A DNA stretch of 64,000 nucleotides, from the NCBI GenBank assembly GCA_022496805.1, contig CM040092.1:20478113-20542112 (forward strand), read 5' to 3'. Both the position numbers and the translations under genes were made by a program. This stretch comes from Pohlia nutans. Its lineage: Eukaryota; Streptophyta; Bryopsida; Bryales; Mniaceae. Shown one piece after another: positions 1 through 12,576 of this stretch (its first letter is position 1; the number at the start of each line of letters is the position of its first letter). Under the pieces are notes generated by a model. That model ran no database searches. It was given only the letters and a program-made list of their open reading frames with translations, and had not been told where the DNA came from.

Positions 1-3000
1 TAATAGTATCATTGAGAAACTCCATAGGATCAAGCCTTTGCAGATCGGTCGGCAGTATCTCCACTGCGTCGGGATCAGTCCTGTATTGCTTAAGCATATA
101 TCATGTTAGGAATAACATAATAAAAGATGACAAGTTTCTTTGCGAGCCATCATAAATTCATCATTAATTCTTCTATAGCATGCAAACCCCAAAAACCATT
201 CAGAAATCTAGCCTCTGTTCCAATACCTTGAAGGATAAGCAATTCTGTAGCCATCCAGTCTGCAAAAAGGAAAACACAGTCCAACTGGTTGTTATGATCA
301 AAAACTCAACACGACTTCATAACATGTCTTACCCTAATCATTGGAAAACATTCATTACATGTCTCCTTTCTCATCTCATCTGTCAACTACAAAATGAGAC
401 GTTGTACCTTGAATACATAGTAACAAACTGAGAATTTTACTGGCCACAACAAAAATCACTGCCACTATTGGATCCAAAATTCATGAATTTTACTCTACAA
501 ATCAGACTTAAAAGTTTTCTGCTTTAATGTCAGACTCGAGAACTTCTAATCCACGTTTTCAAATACTTGTAATATGAAAATTAAGTTCAAAATCAATAGC
601 AAAAATCTCTAGTACATAAAAATTCCAATAGTATAGATTATCATCTCACAAATCGAACTTTTGAACACACAATTTTTATTGAATTTGTATTAATAATAGA
701 GACTCCAAATGCTGAAATCAAGAAATATTACAAGTATTTTGAACATTACCTTCTTCTGTAAGTGCTCCGGAGACCCATGCGGCGAGGCATCTCGTTACTT
801 GAACCTTTAAGGGCAGATCCACTGCCTGCCTTTTCATCCTCGTCAGAAGAATCGATCTCCATAGCTGTATCCTGGTTAGAACAGAGATTAGAACTTTGCT
901 GTCGGAGAATAATCATTGAAAATCTCTCAAAAGAATCCTCTCTGACTGCGATTCACACTCAAGCACGCACGGCAACCCAGATATGATAAAGGACTACTTT
1001 TCCCAAGGTTTGGTAGAATGTTGTAAGTGCGTTCTTTCACCTATCCCAAATATTGACCTAGGTTACCATGACTTCACTTTTCTATACCAAAAAGTATACA
1101 AGTATGTTAAGAATTCATGCCTATCACCGTTCATAGTGAATGAAAGTTGTTTATTCTTGTAGAGACAAACCCCTACTTAAATGCAAGTTGTTTCTACCAA
1201 TATATAAGCTGGTCAGACACATGTTTCGCTCGCAATTTTGGGCCACATAAATAAGAGCATGAGCACTTGTGTTTGAAAACAAAAAAGACGAGAAAATACG
1301 CTATAGCATGCAACAGATCACTGTAGTGGAATATAGTCTTACAGGTGTTCCGCCAATAATATCTGCCTGCCGTGCTCGTTTCCGACTACCCCTCGCTGTA
1401 CCCTTCGCATCTGGCGTCTACAATTTGCCGGGATAGGAAAACATGTTAATCAGAAGTAGTTGTTAAAGAGTCTGACCAGAACCTAGATCGTGATTGGGAA
1501 GGAGGAGAGCCATCAAAGAGAAAAACGAGCAAGCAGACTTTAGTACCTCTAAAACCTTGACAGTGAACACTGGCGGTTCAACAACCCATACACATTTGTT
1601 ATGTAGAGACATATGCAGAAGGAAAGACCTCAAAAAGATAAGAGTAAAGCGAATAAAGATAATCAAGCCCACCAGAGTAAATATCTAAGATGAAACACAC
1701 CTTCAGATCACTGTCTAAATGAAAAGAAGGATCAGGTGTCTTTGCCTTTCTCCTGCATCCACAAACAAAAACAATTAAAGCAGAAGCATACGACAGAAAA
1801 CCAATCTCGCACAATGTAAATCTCGCACAAGATAAAGATCCACTATATCAACAGTCTCAGTTCGTGCGATTTACATGATTAGCAACAATATCCTGTAACA
1901 CTTCAATTAACTTGATAGATAGAAATGATTTGTCATTACACAACCCATGACAAAGAAATTATTAAATAATCTTGATCGTACATTCCTAGAAAGAAACCAT
2001 ATAAGGAGGCATAAAACTTACCGACACACAGAACAAAAAAGCCCTTCTTTCCCAGGAACGGAGTTCAGGAAGTTGGAGCTCTTTTTACAAATGATGCAAC
2101 TCCCAAATTGGTCACATTGATTTGAAGACAATAACTCTCGACTAGAGGGTCCTGCTTGCTCCCCGGAAGATATACGGGTTGTTCTTTCCACGGACGAGGC
2201 CCTTCTTTCTGGTGAAGGAGACTGACTGATAATTTCAGATGATACAATAGATTTTCCATTGTTGCATGATGGAGATTTGTAATCGTCACGAGGTTCAGAT
2301 CCAGTCGGAGAATGCAAAGAAGCTTTAGTTGATAAGCTCTCTGTCTGTACATCCAAACAAGTTTCTTAGACGTGGTACTTAGCAAGATAGACATGTCATA
2401 AACCCAGGGCCATCACATATCTCTGACCGGATACAGAACATGATTGTAGAATAGGTGATTTCAAGAATCAAGATTCTCGTAAGGGTCTACAAGCACTTAT
2501 AGACGTGAACATTTTTATACCAACATATATCAACCATTATCAACCTTTATCAACATATCTGTCTGTTACTAAAGCTGAGGCGTTACAAAATATACTCTGC
2601 GCCATTCAAACAAGAACGCAGCAAAACTGTAAAAAACACTTCTAACTACCTTGGCGGTAGAGCAAGTGCCAAAACCTCTGTAAAACTCAGGCTGTGTCGT
2701 CACCCTTGTTCCACACATCGTCTGCAAGTCCCTGAACGTGCCGGGATCTGTATGATAAATAGAGATCAGCAAATGTTCTCGTGCTGTGTGAAGGAACAAT
2801 AAAGTTTGCCAAAGACTAGAGCAGCATCAAGAAATAACTATCTTGACAAAGTCAAACTACAAATTAAACAAACCCCCTAAACATCAGAAAAAAACAGAGA
2901 AAGCCCATGCACTTTACCTCGACTGAGAATCTCGATATCTTGTGACTCAGGGGTAGAGGCCTGGCAAAAGGACTTGGAAGTAGTGAGATACATGTGCGAT

Positions 3001-3719
3001 GCAACAAAAAGAATTGTGAAAAAACTGGCAAGCGTAAACAACATATACGATTTCAAAAGTAAAACCAATCACTGCCCGAAAAGGCCAGGTCACTTCTATG
3101 ACACTTTCAGCCACCTATATTTATCACAAAGTCGTCAGGCTTGCGTTTAGCCAACTCTCCAATTTGCGGACACGTCTACTAACGTGTGACGCCTTCGATG
3201 ACTAAAAGTGCAGAATCCATTTTTCGATGGCGCCTTCATGTTAACTAGGAAAACTTTCACCCTCTTCTGACCATTGATAGAAATAAATATGATATTCCAG
3301 AGCTCTAATCCAAATCAGTAACATCAATTCCAGTTTCGTTCATCCAGACATCCAAGTGTACGAAAATGTAGTCACAAGCGCGAGTAAATCAGACAAAGAC
3401 GAAGCACCCGTCCGTAAAACACACAAACACACCACACAGCGGAAAAACCTCAACGTACCGCCAGAGACCGGTAAGTTCGCCTGAACTCCCTCTCGTTCTT
3501 CAAGTTCTGCAGATGTTTTGTAAATTTGGCCCCGTCATCTGGTAATTTCAGACCAGTATTCTTCAGTACGTAGCCTTCGTACTTCTCTATGTCATCCTCC
3601 AGCTGTGTGTCGGAGAGGTTTTTAAATTTCTCCTCCTTAGTGTCTCTGTCTTCAAGGTCAGGTCCATCTGAGTCATCTCCCGAACAATCTAGTTCCACCG
3701 GAGGGGAATGACCTATCAT
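1..3719 (-). CDS. OTS: OTS/ULP1-type SUMO protease (C48 family), N-terminal part, runs off left edge
   Basis: The product should cut SUMO from conjugates in the nucleus. Eight exons on the minus strand join in frame with GT-AG borders: 3719-3459, 2960-2918, 2747-2650, 2344-2022, 1752-1701, 1417-1343, 871-750 and 80 to beyond 1, giving 351 residues. Residues about 35-80 (LSDTQLEDDIEKYEG, then LPDDGAKF) match the conserved start of plant OTS1/OTS2 proteases. The middle is Ser/Pro-rich and basic (GSRKRARQAD) and probably disordered. Exon 8 (DPDAVEILPTDLQRL, then FLND) is the start of the Ulp1 peptidase fold; the catalytic His-Asp-Cys would lie outside the window. The Met at 3719 is chosen because the conserved block follows it; an in-frame Met lies 16 codons upstream. 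The family call rests on remembered consensus; exon borders were read by eye and agree in phase throughout. Confidence 0.8.
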
Positions 3720-4660
3720 TTTGGCGAAATTAGCAATCAAGAGCTGCCAGGAAAATGCAGAGTACATACACCGCTCTAAGCAGTGTCATCAAATGCAGAA
3801 CGGATTACATATAGAGGCTAGAGACATTACGAAATCCTCCCTCGAACTAATATCACTGCTTCAAATGCTCAACACCAGCGATCGATGCTTTCGCACAACT
3901 TCGTCGGGCAATAAAAAACGACAAGCCTCTATTGAACTGAAAATCTCCTCCTCTCCAAGGAAGAACCATAGCATAAGAAATCTGTGTTTTCCGTCACCTA
4001 AAAGCTTTTACGGGCGTCCCGAGCCTCTCTCCTACCAAAAATGTAACAAAAATCATACAAACGCTGATCAGAAAATTGCGTACAATGCAGCGCCTTAAGT
4101 GCGTTAAGAAGGTCCCTAAGACTAAGATTGCAAGCGAGGATTTTCTTTGCAAAATCGGTGCAGCGCAAGAAGATTTGCGCGCACAAGAAAATTGCGAAGC
4201 GCATTTGGTTAGGTCTTCACGTCGACGCTGGTTAGGCTCGGAGGGGGAAAGGCCGTGCGACGCCGGTGTATTTTCCGGGTATCACAGGGTTTCGTGATGA
4301 CGTTGGAGCTGTGAGGGGTCCCACTGCTCTCAACCCGGGTATCTGGATTGCCGACAGCACGGCATCGTTAGGCCCACTCATGCAGCCAATTTTTTCGGTT
4401 TTTCCGTTAGTTAGTAGAGTCACATGTAATGTAGGAAAATATGGATAGAAACATCCACATGTGTATGTATTTATATTTATATTTATATTTCATCCATAAA
4501 TTTATTTATTTAAAGGCATTTCATCCAAATACTAGCGATGTAGGAATTTTTTTGAGAGGACTTTAACAATTTCATCCACATTTTTTTCATGTAAAAGTAG
4601 TCATTCTCAAAAGTAGCTAAGATTCTAACAAAAAATTGCCCCAAAAAACCGGTTGGGCCC
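3720..4660. other. Upstream region of the SUMO protease gene, no gene recognised
   Basis: Contains the 5' flank of the minus-strand protease gene and a moderately GC-rich patch at about 4100-4350. Open frames here (for example 3721-4098 and 4076-4297) have no recognisable domain. About 4465-4560 is AT-rich with short TTTATA repeats. Confidence 0.5.
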
Positions 4661-4661
4661 A

Positions 4662-5052
4662 TGCACATGAGCCCGAGGTTCGTCTCAGACTAATGTCAAG
4701 CCAGGCTCCACCTTCTAGTATAAAGTTTGCCTTAGTCCGATGTTGCATGGAATTGGTGACTCCGCTACCTTTCACTTGTACCGACAGCTCAAACTACACA
4801 CCATCGCACAAGACTCGAATGTGACCTTCCATATGTATGACATGCCAACTAATTCCCCACGTGAGCCCGAGGTTCACTACGGACTAATGTCAAATCCGGC
4901 TCCACCTTCCAATATAAGGTTTGCCTTCGTCTAATTTTGTATGGCATTTTGTGAGCCTTACTTTTTCCATTTACCAAGAGACTCAAACTAACGCACTTTT
5001 GCACAAGACTCCAATGCTACTTTCTATATGCATGACATGCCAAGTACTTCCC
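4662..5052. repeat. Two-copy tandem duplication, period about 195 bp
   Basis: The sequence starting GAGCCCGAGGTTC near 4670 recurs near 4865, and the rest of the unit follows in the same order (CCGGCTCCACCTTC, TTTGCCTT, GACATGCCAA). The copies differ by point changes and small gaps, so the duplication is not recent. Confidence 0.8.
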
Positions 5053-6247
5053 CCCTTCAAACTAATTCACACCATGTTTGTGTAAGTGCACGAGGGCGAC
5101 TCTCTTTTTTCCTCTAATTTTCTTTACCTTTACTTCTTCATCATTTAATAATCTCGTTAGTGGGCCGAAATCGTTGTTTCACCCTTGAAGTGAAAAGTTT
5201 TTGTTTGGATCAAAGGTATTCAAGAAATAAACACATATTTACAACCTCGCATCACTTCGTGCATTCAAGGATGTGGGGATGGAGAAGGCGTACAAGAGAT
5301 TTTTGAAGCTCGTATCTAAAGTTGCATGCCTATCTAGAGGGCCATAGGTATAAACTTATTATCAACTCTTCATCTTTCACATTAAGGGTAGAAGAAATCC
5401 TATACAAAGCAAGGAAAGGTTGAGTTTTAAATAGATATTCATAAACCGAATATTAAATAAATATGTAGTAACATATTCATATAACATAGTAAGTCGGCAC
5501 ATAAGTGCCAAATATTGATTTTATTTATGAAGATATTTTATAGCAGTTTCAAAATCTATCAAAAAAATTATAAAAAATTAACGAAGAAAAACAATGTTTC
5601 TTTGTTAAATTAATGATTGAATATTGGTTTTAAAAAATGATATACTATGTTCAAACTTATCCATATGTAACAATGATTTTAGAACGTGTATTCACTTATC
5701 CAAAAAGACCTCGAAGATAAAAAGTTAAAGCCAAGACTTGATTATTTGGAACCCATAAGATAAGACGGTATGACCACAAAAAATATTAAGTTAGGTTACT
5801 TCAATTGATTTTGTATCATTGACCATATTCCAAGTTGATAATTTTTTAAGCACTTTCAAAATGCCCAACATCGCAAGGTCACTCCAAAAACAATGTTGTC
5901 ATATAAAAATTTATGTCACCTTTTCATTGATTTCCAATTTTTTTGTCTAAACACATGATTGTTTTGATAAAATTACACATAGCCATGTGCATTTTTTGTA
6001 AAATTTGTACCATTGGCAATTATATATGATATCAAAAAGGGCATGTACTTTGTACATGCATATACTATTTATATGTTTATATATATACACATACATACAT
6101 GATATATGCGTCAAATATAAAGACATGCAAAAATATGTTTATATTGAAGCCATTGGCGATTTTAAATTTTACTATCCTTATGAGTAACTTAGATTCTACG
6201 TTAAGCTACAAATTATTTTTTGTATCTTACTTTTTTTAGTGCAAATA
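5053..6247. other. AT-rich intergenic DNA, nothing recognised
   Basis: No gene, inverted-repeat element or long tandem array was found. The short open frame at 6005-6187 is low-complexity and has no family resemblance. Confidence 0.5.
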
Positions 6248-8345
6248 TAGACTAGTATGGCATGTGCCATTGGCCCAAATGTTCCCCATGTTCCACATAT
6301 CCTCCCAACTCCCATATTCTCCATGTACACGTGCGTTCCTATGTTCTCTGTGCATTTTCGTTTTCTTTTCAGAATAATTTATCTATAATTTAATTAAGTT
6401 TATGGTGACAATAGTTGATTAAAAACCCATAATTTTCGCACCATAGGTCCAAAAGCTACGAAATGACTTTTGTACATCCCAACTCGCTGAGAGCTTTCCA
6501 ACAATGCAAAGAATGACGTCATGAACTCCCTTATTCCATTTTTCATAAATATAATTCAATCTATTGTGACAAAATTCAATTAAAGATCTATAACTTTCAC
6601 ACCATATGTCCAAACGCAAAAAATGATTTTTGTGCATGCCTCCTCGTCGAGAGCTTTCCAACGATACCAAGAATGCGGCCGGCGGGGTGCCGGACCCAAG
6701 AGATCTCAACGTAACAAAACAAAGCAAACAACCTTCCTTAATGTATAGACTAGTGTGGCCATGTGTTGTTGGTCCAAATGTTCCCACATGTCCCTATGCT
6801 CCCCATATTTCCCATGTCCCCGTGTACCCATGCGTTTTTGTGTTCCTTGTGTTTTTGTTTTTGCTTTTTAGAATAATGTATCCATAATTTAGCCCCTAAA
6901 GGACCAAGTGTCCTAATTAGGACATTTAGAGAACCGGGTAGGTTTCAGTGAACACATTTTAAATTGAATTTTGGAGGAAATTTAATAGCAGATTCTCCAA
7001 TGTGCCACAAAAATGGGGATTTTTCTTTTTAATTATGACATCGTATGTGGAACTTATGAGGAAAAATGTGATTTTTCCAAGAGAAAGGGCAGTGGGACAG
7101 TAGAAAAATGGTTGAATTTTGGGGAGAGGCAACGAGAAGGACAAAGTGTGGAAAACGGGGTGGATAGTGTGTTGGGGGGCAACAAATTGCCCTCATTATA
7201 ATAATAATAATAATAATAATAATAATGTTAAAATAATATTAAAATTTATAATTAAAATTTATTATTTAAAAAAAATATGAAATAAAAATAAGCAAATCGT
7301 CTAATGAAGGACTCCACGTTCAGAGCTAGTGGGGTCATGAACATTGGAATGGGTTGGGTGAGGTGGCACTTTGATTCCTTTCTTCCACCCTTTATTTCCC
7401 TCTTGACCCCCAAAACTCTTTAAAAATATGTTACGTGTCTTTTGAAACTTGGAGATTTCATTTTTTTTCAAAATTTTCTTCGCCATTCTATAGAGGGTAG
7501 AATGTACTTATGTTTCACCGCTTAGATTCATATTCTAAATAACAAAAGTCAAAAGATTGTAATTCCAAAAACAAAGAGTCTATTTAAAACTTTAAAACCC
7601 TCAACAAGTGTTGGGTGTTCTTCAACATCCTAAACATCTCCAAACGCAACGCAATTGATATACAACTAAGTAACATCTTATAGAATGTGAAAGTGAAGTG
7701 TGGGAAATTTTAGTAGTGAAGTTTTTTTTGATGTAGCCATAGTCAAATACATTTGAAATTTTTGGGCGAGTGTTTTTTTGGGGTTTTGTTTTCCATCAAA
7801 CACAATTATTTTGCAATCCGTGCGGTCAATTTCAACGATATTTGTTGTGGATGTTTTTCAAGTAGTTTAAGACAAGATCTTACAGTTAGAAGGTAAAAAT
7901 AATAAAAAATTGGAATATTTGCATGGGGGAGTAAAAATGGCAACATTGAAGTGTTTTTGGATGGAAAAACACTCCAATCCTTTAGGGGTTAATTCAATTT
8001 ATGGTGACAAAATTCAATTGAAAATCTATAACTGTTACACCATAGGTCCACAAGCCACTTAACAACTTTAATGCACCCCTACTCGTCGAGAACATACTGA
8101 CGATGCCAATAATGACATCAATGACTTCTATATTTCATTTTTCATAATATAACTCAATTTATAGTGTTGAAATTCGATTAAAAATCTATAACTTGCACAC
8201 CATATGTTCAAACGCCACGAAATAAAGTCCGTGAAACCCCCCCCCCCCCCGGTCGAGAGCTTTCCGAAGGTACCAAGAATGCAGCCGGCGGACACATAGT
8301 CTGGGAGATCTTAATGTAACAAAACAAAACAAACAACCTTCCTCA
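6248..8345. repeat. Tandem duplication of an approximately 500-bp unit, second copy split by an insertion
   Basis: The unit has two parts. Part X (6248-6393, starting AGACTAGTATGG) recurs at about 6745-6892. Part Y (about 6394-6744) recurs at 7989-8345, and both Y copies end with a similar AGATCT..AACGTAACAAAAC stretch. Y is itself a dimer, with GAGAGCTTTCCAACGAT-like sequence twice per copy. In the second unit, X and Y are separated by the TTAA-flanked element at 6893-7988. A C-homopolymer of about 18 bp lies near 8238. Confidence 0.8.
6893..7988. mobile_element. TTAA-flanked (piggyBac-like) non-autonomous element, 1096 bp
   Basis: The left end is TTAG then CCCCTAAAGGACC; the right end is GGATTGGAGTG read inward from CCTTTAGGGG then TTAA. 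The ends are inverted repeats over about 11 bp (CCCCTAAAGGA). The matching junction of the first tandem unit (TTAA at 6390-6393) is unoccupied, which fixes both borders. No transposase is seen; a TAA microsatellite lies at about 7195-7226 inside it. Confidence 0.82.
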
Positions 8346-8379
8346 ATGTATTGATGAGATTCCATGAAAAGAATCTATT

Positions 8380-8660
8380 GTAAAATTTTTGATAGCAAAT
8401 GGAGGTGGGCATGTGTCAACCACCATTAAAATTTTCCTATAAAAAAATTGATAGCAAAGGGGTGGGTGGAGCATGTGCCTACCCCCATGAAATTTCCCAA
8501 TAAAAAGGTTTGATAGCAAAGGAGGTGGACACGCGCCTATCCCTTTTAAATTTTTCCAATGTAAAATTCTAATAGCAAAGGGAATGTGCACGTGTTTACG
8601 CCCTCTAAAATTTCCAGGTCTAAATTTTGATAGCAAAGGGGAGTGGGCATGTAGAAACAT
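8380..8660. repeat. Tandem repeat, five copies of about 60 bp
   Basis: The core GATAGCAAAGG (or AATAGCAAAGG) recurs at about 8391, 8451, 8512, 8571 and 8629, followed each time by a GGTGG..CATGTG and CCCCC..AAATTT block. Copies differ by substitutions. The open frame on the minus strand across it (8343-8717) is a product of the repeat. Confidence 0.85.
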
Positions 8661-9169
8661 AGTCATTTTCATTTGTTCCCAGTAATAGTGATTTGCACAA
8701 TACACATTTGAAAACATACATACTTATAACATGAAGAAAACATACATATTTAATTTTTTATAAAATGCACGCACATAACACAATCTAGATCATAATGCTC
8801 TCTCAAACTTTTTACATGTCAGCAATGATATATTCATGCCTCACTGATTACTCTAAGCATTAACTAATTCACCTCCTCCATTCTTTAACCTCAAATAACC
8901 CAATCCTAAACTATAAGGGTCATTCACCCCTATGTTTTTTCTTTGTCTCTTCTTATCAATAAATTTTAAACACCTTTTCTTGACCCAAGATTCTAGTTAC
9001 GAGTGCATTCTTTCATACCAATATATGTAATGGAGACATTTTTTGTAATTTTATATCACAAAAGGGTCTCACTAGTTGAGATTGTAGTATCTGTCAATCT
9101 AATCACTGTAGTTTGATGCGTCTACATATTAACATATGTCCTTGACACATAAACAGACTAACTACCCTC
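8661..9169. other. Intergenic DNA, nothing recognised
   Basis: AT-rich sequence between two tandem arrays, with no gene or element ends that I could see. Confidence 0.45.
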
Positions 9170-9460
9170 AACAGAGTCTCCATTCACAATGGTCCCCTCT
9201 ACCAACCCCAATATATTCTCAATTCACAAAGGTCTCCATTCACGATCGTCCTTCTTACCAACCCCAACATATTCTCTGTTCACGAAAGTCCCCCTTACCA
9301 GCCCTGACAAACTCTCCATTCACAATAGTCCCCCTTACCAGCCCTGACAAACTCTCCGTTCACAATAGTCCCCCTTACCAACCCCAATAGATTAGCCATT
9401 CACGATCATCCCCCTTACTAACTCCAATAGATTTTCCGTTCACTATTGTCCCCTATTGAC
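9170..9460. repeat. C-rich minisatellite, about 40-bp period, six to seven copies
   Basis: Each unit reads close to CTCTCCATTCACAATAGTCC followed by CCCTTACCAGCCCTGACAAA. The two central copies are nearly identical and outer copies are more diverged. The frame 9136-9390 is a translation of the array, not a gene. Confidence 0.88.
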
Positions 9461-9633
9461 ATTACTATTATTATTTTGATGTGTGAACAAAATTTATTTT
9501 TTGAAGCAAAGTTTCTTGTATTTGAAAAAGTTTAATGTTCACTCGTCTACGGTGTAGAGACAATTTGCACATTTTTCAATGAACCCTCTAGAGTTAATTT
9601 ATCAATCACGCATTTAGTGAAATTTTCTAGAAT

Positions 9634-9737
9634 CCAAATGTTGCTAACCTCTACGTACTGCATATTTATCATTGAATAGGTTGAAGTACTAACATTCAAT
9701 GATAGCTATGTAGTACGTAGAGGTTAGCAACATTTGG
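9634..9737. repeat. Perfect 26-bp inverted repeat (hairpin)
   Basis: The arm 9634-9659 (CCAAATGTTGCTAACCTCTA and on to CGTACT) is the exact reverse complement of 9712-9737. The 52-bp spacer holds a smaller inverted pair (ATCATTGAA with TTCAATGAT), so the whole unit can fold into a branched hairpin. Confidence 0.9.
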
Positions 9738-9818
9738 AAGTACTTCAACCTTATCTAAAGTAATTCTCGAAGTAATTCTCGAAGTACTTCACTAGTAGAT
9801 AGGTTGAAGTACTAACAT

Positions 9819-9885
9819 GATAGATCATGATTGTATAGTACTTCACTGGTAGATAGGTTGAAGTACTATACAATTATGATCTATC
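9819..9885. repeat. Second hairpin, 27-bp arms
   Basis: The arms GATAGATCATGATTGTATAG (9819 onward) and its near-exact complement ending at 9885 enclose a short loop. It contains the GAAGTACTTCAACC words scattered between the two hairpins, so both belong to one palindromic cluster at 9634-9890. Confidence 0.85.
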
Positions 9886-9890
9886 CTTAC

Positions 9891-11131
9891 AAATGTTGAG
9901 TGTATCATGACTTCACGTTCATCCCCATTAATAACTAGTTTTAAAGTCATTTTGATTTAGAAATTTCAAATGAAATAAACTAAATAATAATGGTTGGTGT
10001 AGACTAGAGAGAATTTGCAAATGTACACATCTTAGACGATTACAAAAAGTAAACATTTTTCAAATGTTTAATATGGATAAGTGGGTTTGCACTATATTTG
10101 ACATAAAAATGTGTTGAAACAATGCAAATTAAGTACATAATGCATATGATAAATGTTAAGAATTTTTATTTTATTTTAAAATCTAAATTCAAGTGATCTT
10201 TCTAAGTGTAATTGAAAAAAGAAACTAACACTTACATTACCATATTTATTGTGTGCTTAATTTACATTGTTCAAATGTGTTTTTTTTTATGAATAAACCA
10301 CAAACCATTCTATCCATGTAAGACTTATAGAAAACATTAAGCAAAATCAAGTGTTAATATGGCCTTTGAAGGCTTTTCTTCTTTTTAATAACCCCGTTTA
10401 ATTTATGTTCATAAAGTAGCAAGTAAAAGGATTGACATTGTTATATATGTGTACTACAAGACAAAAGATCTTAGTGCCACAATTTTTTATCTTTGCAATT
10501 TCTTCACCTCTTGATACATGTAAGTATACATAGGAACATCTTAGAACTTTATAGAAACTTCAAGGGCCACATTCAAAGAAACTTTCTCTCATGTAAATAT
10601 TTTTTGTGGCCTTCCAAATTTGAAATCATGTACAAAGGTTGTTTTAGACCCTAGAATAAAAGGTTGGTAAACAAAACATGTTGAACATAAATAAATCTCC
10701 AATATTTATTTATTCCATTACTAGATTCCAACTCAACGAATTGCCCACTATTAAGTCACCAAATGGAACGTTGCTTCAACAAAAAATATTTATACACTTG
10801 GAACCACATCCCTAGCTGATACTATATCTTTTCTAGTATAAAACATCGTAAAAATGCAAGACAAAGAGGATAGAAAACTCAAACACATCCCCATTTCCAA
10901 ATTGAAGACATGTTAAATGCAACGAATATATTGTTGCATCAACCAAACCATACACAAAGCTTCAACAACTACTATAATTTGACATACACATTTTGTCAAG
11001 GAACATCAAACCGTCAACTTTAATGATATGGTCTATTTTTTAAAGTTAAAAATGACACTCATCACTTCCCAAGATGGATGGATATATGTTTGGTAAGACT
11101 ACACTTCCAACATGTGGGAAATGTCAATTAA
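9891..11131. other. AT-rich intergenic DNA, nothing recognised
   Basis: No open frame of note and no element ends found by eye. Confidence 0.45.
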
Positions 11132-11668
11132 CCCCCAAGGGACAAAACAACCATTTTATGGTCGTTGCCCTTTTTTTACAGGTTGCCCATGATGAATTTT
11201 TTTATAAAAAATAAAAAATATATTCACTAATAGGAAATCAAGTCTACTTTCCAACCCAATTTGAATCATGTCAATCCAAGTTTAACTCCACTGAGGAGAA
11301 TTTTTCAAAGACAAACACCTCAAATTGTCCTAGTGTTATAAAAATTATTGTTTTGGTAAAGTAATGATGTTTTCTCCTTTGAAAAAAATCCCATTGACCA
11401 TTTTAGAATAGAATTTATATTTTTAACCAATCATGCAAATTCTCAGATTCTAAAAATAAAATTTGTAATTTTGATGAATATTCAATGATAGATGCTTCTA
11501 AATTCATTAAATGAGTATCTAAAACCATTTTTAAAAGTTTGACTATACGAACAATTACTAAATATGATCCTTTTCATTTTCTCTTGTTGACCAAACTTCC
11601 TCGAAGTTGCAGAAGTAACATTTTATAACACATCTAGATTTTTCCTTTAACCCCTGTGTCATTTAGGG
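11132..11668. mobile_element. TTAA-flanked (piggyBac-like) element, about 537 bp, degenerate
   Basis: The left end is TTAA (11128-11131) then CCCCCAAGGGAC; the right end is ATTTAGGG followed by ATTAAA. Internal sequence (AATCAAGTCTACTTTCC, later GTAATGATGTT) matches the element at 53283-53825 in the same order, so the two are one subfamily. The ends are more decayed than in other copies. Confidence 0.65.
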
Positions 11669-12576
11669 ATTAAAATACAAGCTATTTTGTGTAGGAACTA
11701 TGACATATGGTGCCTAGTGAAAACAAACCATAAAGTTGTACTTTTAAGAGTTGTCGCATATGTTCGTAGTAGTTACTCAATCGTCCATCTGTAATTTACT
11801 ATGCAATTTCCTTCAAAGCCTTTTGTTTTTAGTAAGATACAATTATATTTTCACTAAACATTCAAATGGTTGTTTAACTTCTTTTTCTTTGTTGCATTTT
11901 GATTTTTGGTTTTTATAGACTTCACATTATTGTAAAATATTCCTTCTAATTGAATAAATGTAAGTTGCTATTAACATTCATTTATAAGTAATATAGTGTA
12001 CGAGGACAAATCAGGACAAAAATTTGCTAAAAAGTGACAACTTGCCAAATAAATTAACAGTGGGCATAACATTCTTGAGCATGGAGGATGCTACCCATTA
12101 TAGTCAGATCATTGGAAACCGTTGGCAAAAGTTTTCTAACTACTGTACTTTGATATGTAGTTGTAGATAATTATTGGTTTGATAGGTTCCAAATTTGATT
12201 AGATGGAACTATATTTGCTTTAAATTTTGTGTTATTGCTCATGAATGTTAATTATTATTTTATGTTGTTTTGATTCTAAGTTGGTTGTACCCTGTCTTCC
12301 ACTATTTTATGGAACGTTTATTTATTAAAGAAAAAATTGACGTTTGAAAATCTTATGAATAAATATTTTATATTTTAGGATATACCATGTGGCTTATCAT
12401 ATTATGTATAATAAATAGGATATGCATATATTTCACCCAAGTAGATTGTATTGGCGTATTTTGCTTCCCTTTTTATGCTAGTGGTAGGTATTACACCAAC
12501 ATTAGAGTTTGAATTCAAGACCACATTAATAGTTTATGATAACCAAAGCTACCAATCCAAGATTGTTGTGTCTTAA
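11669..12576. other. Intergenic DNA, nothing recognised
   Basis: AT-rich sequence with no supported gene or element. Confidence 0.45.

Noticed and set aside
762..986. Plus-strand frame over the SUMO protease
   Set aside because: It is the antisense of exon 7 (750-871) of the minus-strand gene, whose splice phases agree with its neighbours.
8380..9460. CRISPR array
   Set aside because: The two arrays are head-to-tail repeats without unique spacers, in plant nuclear DNA.
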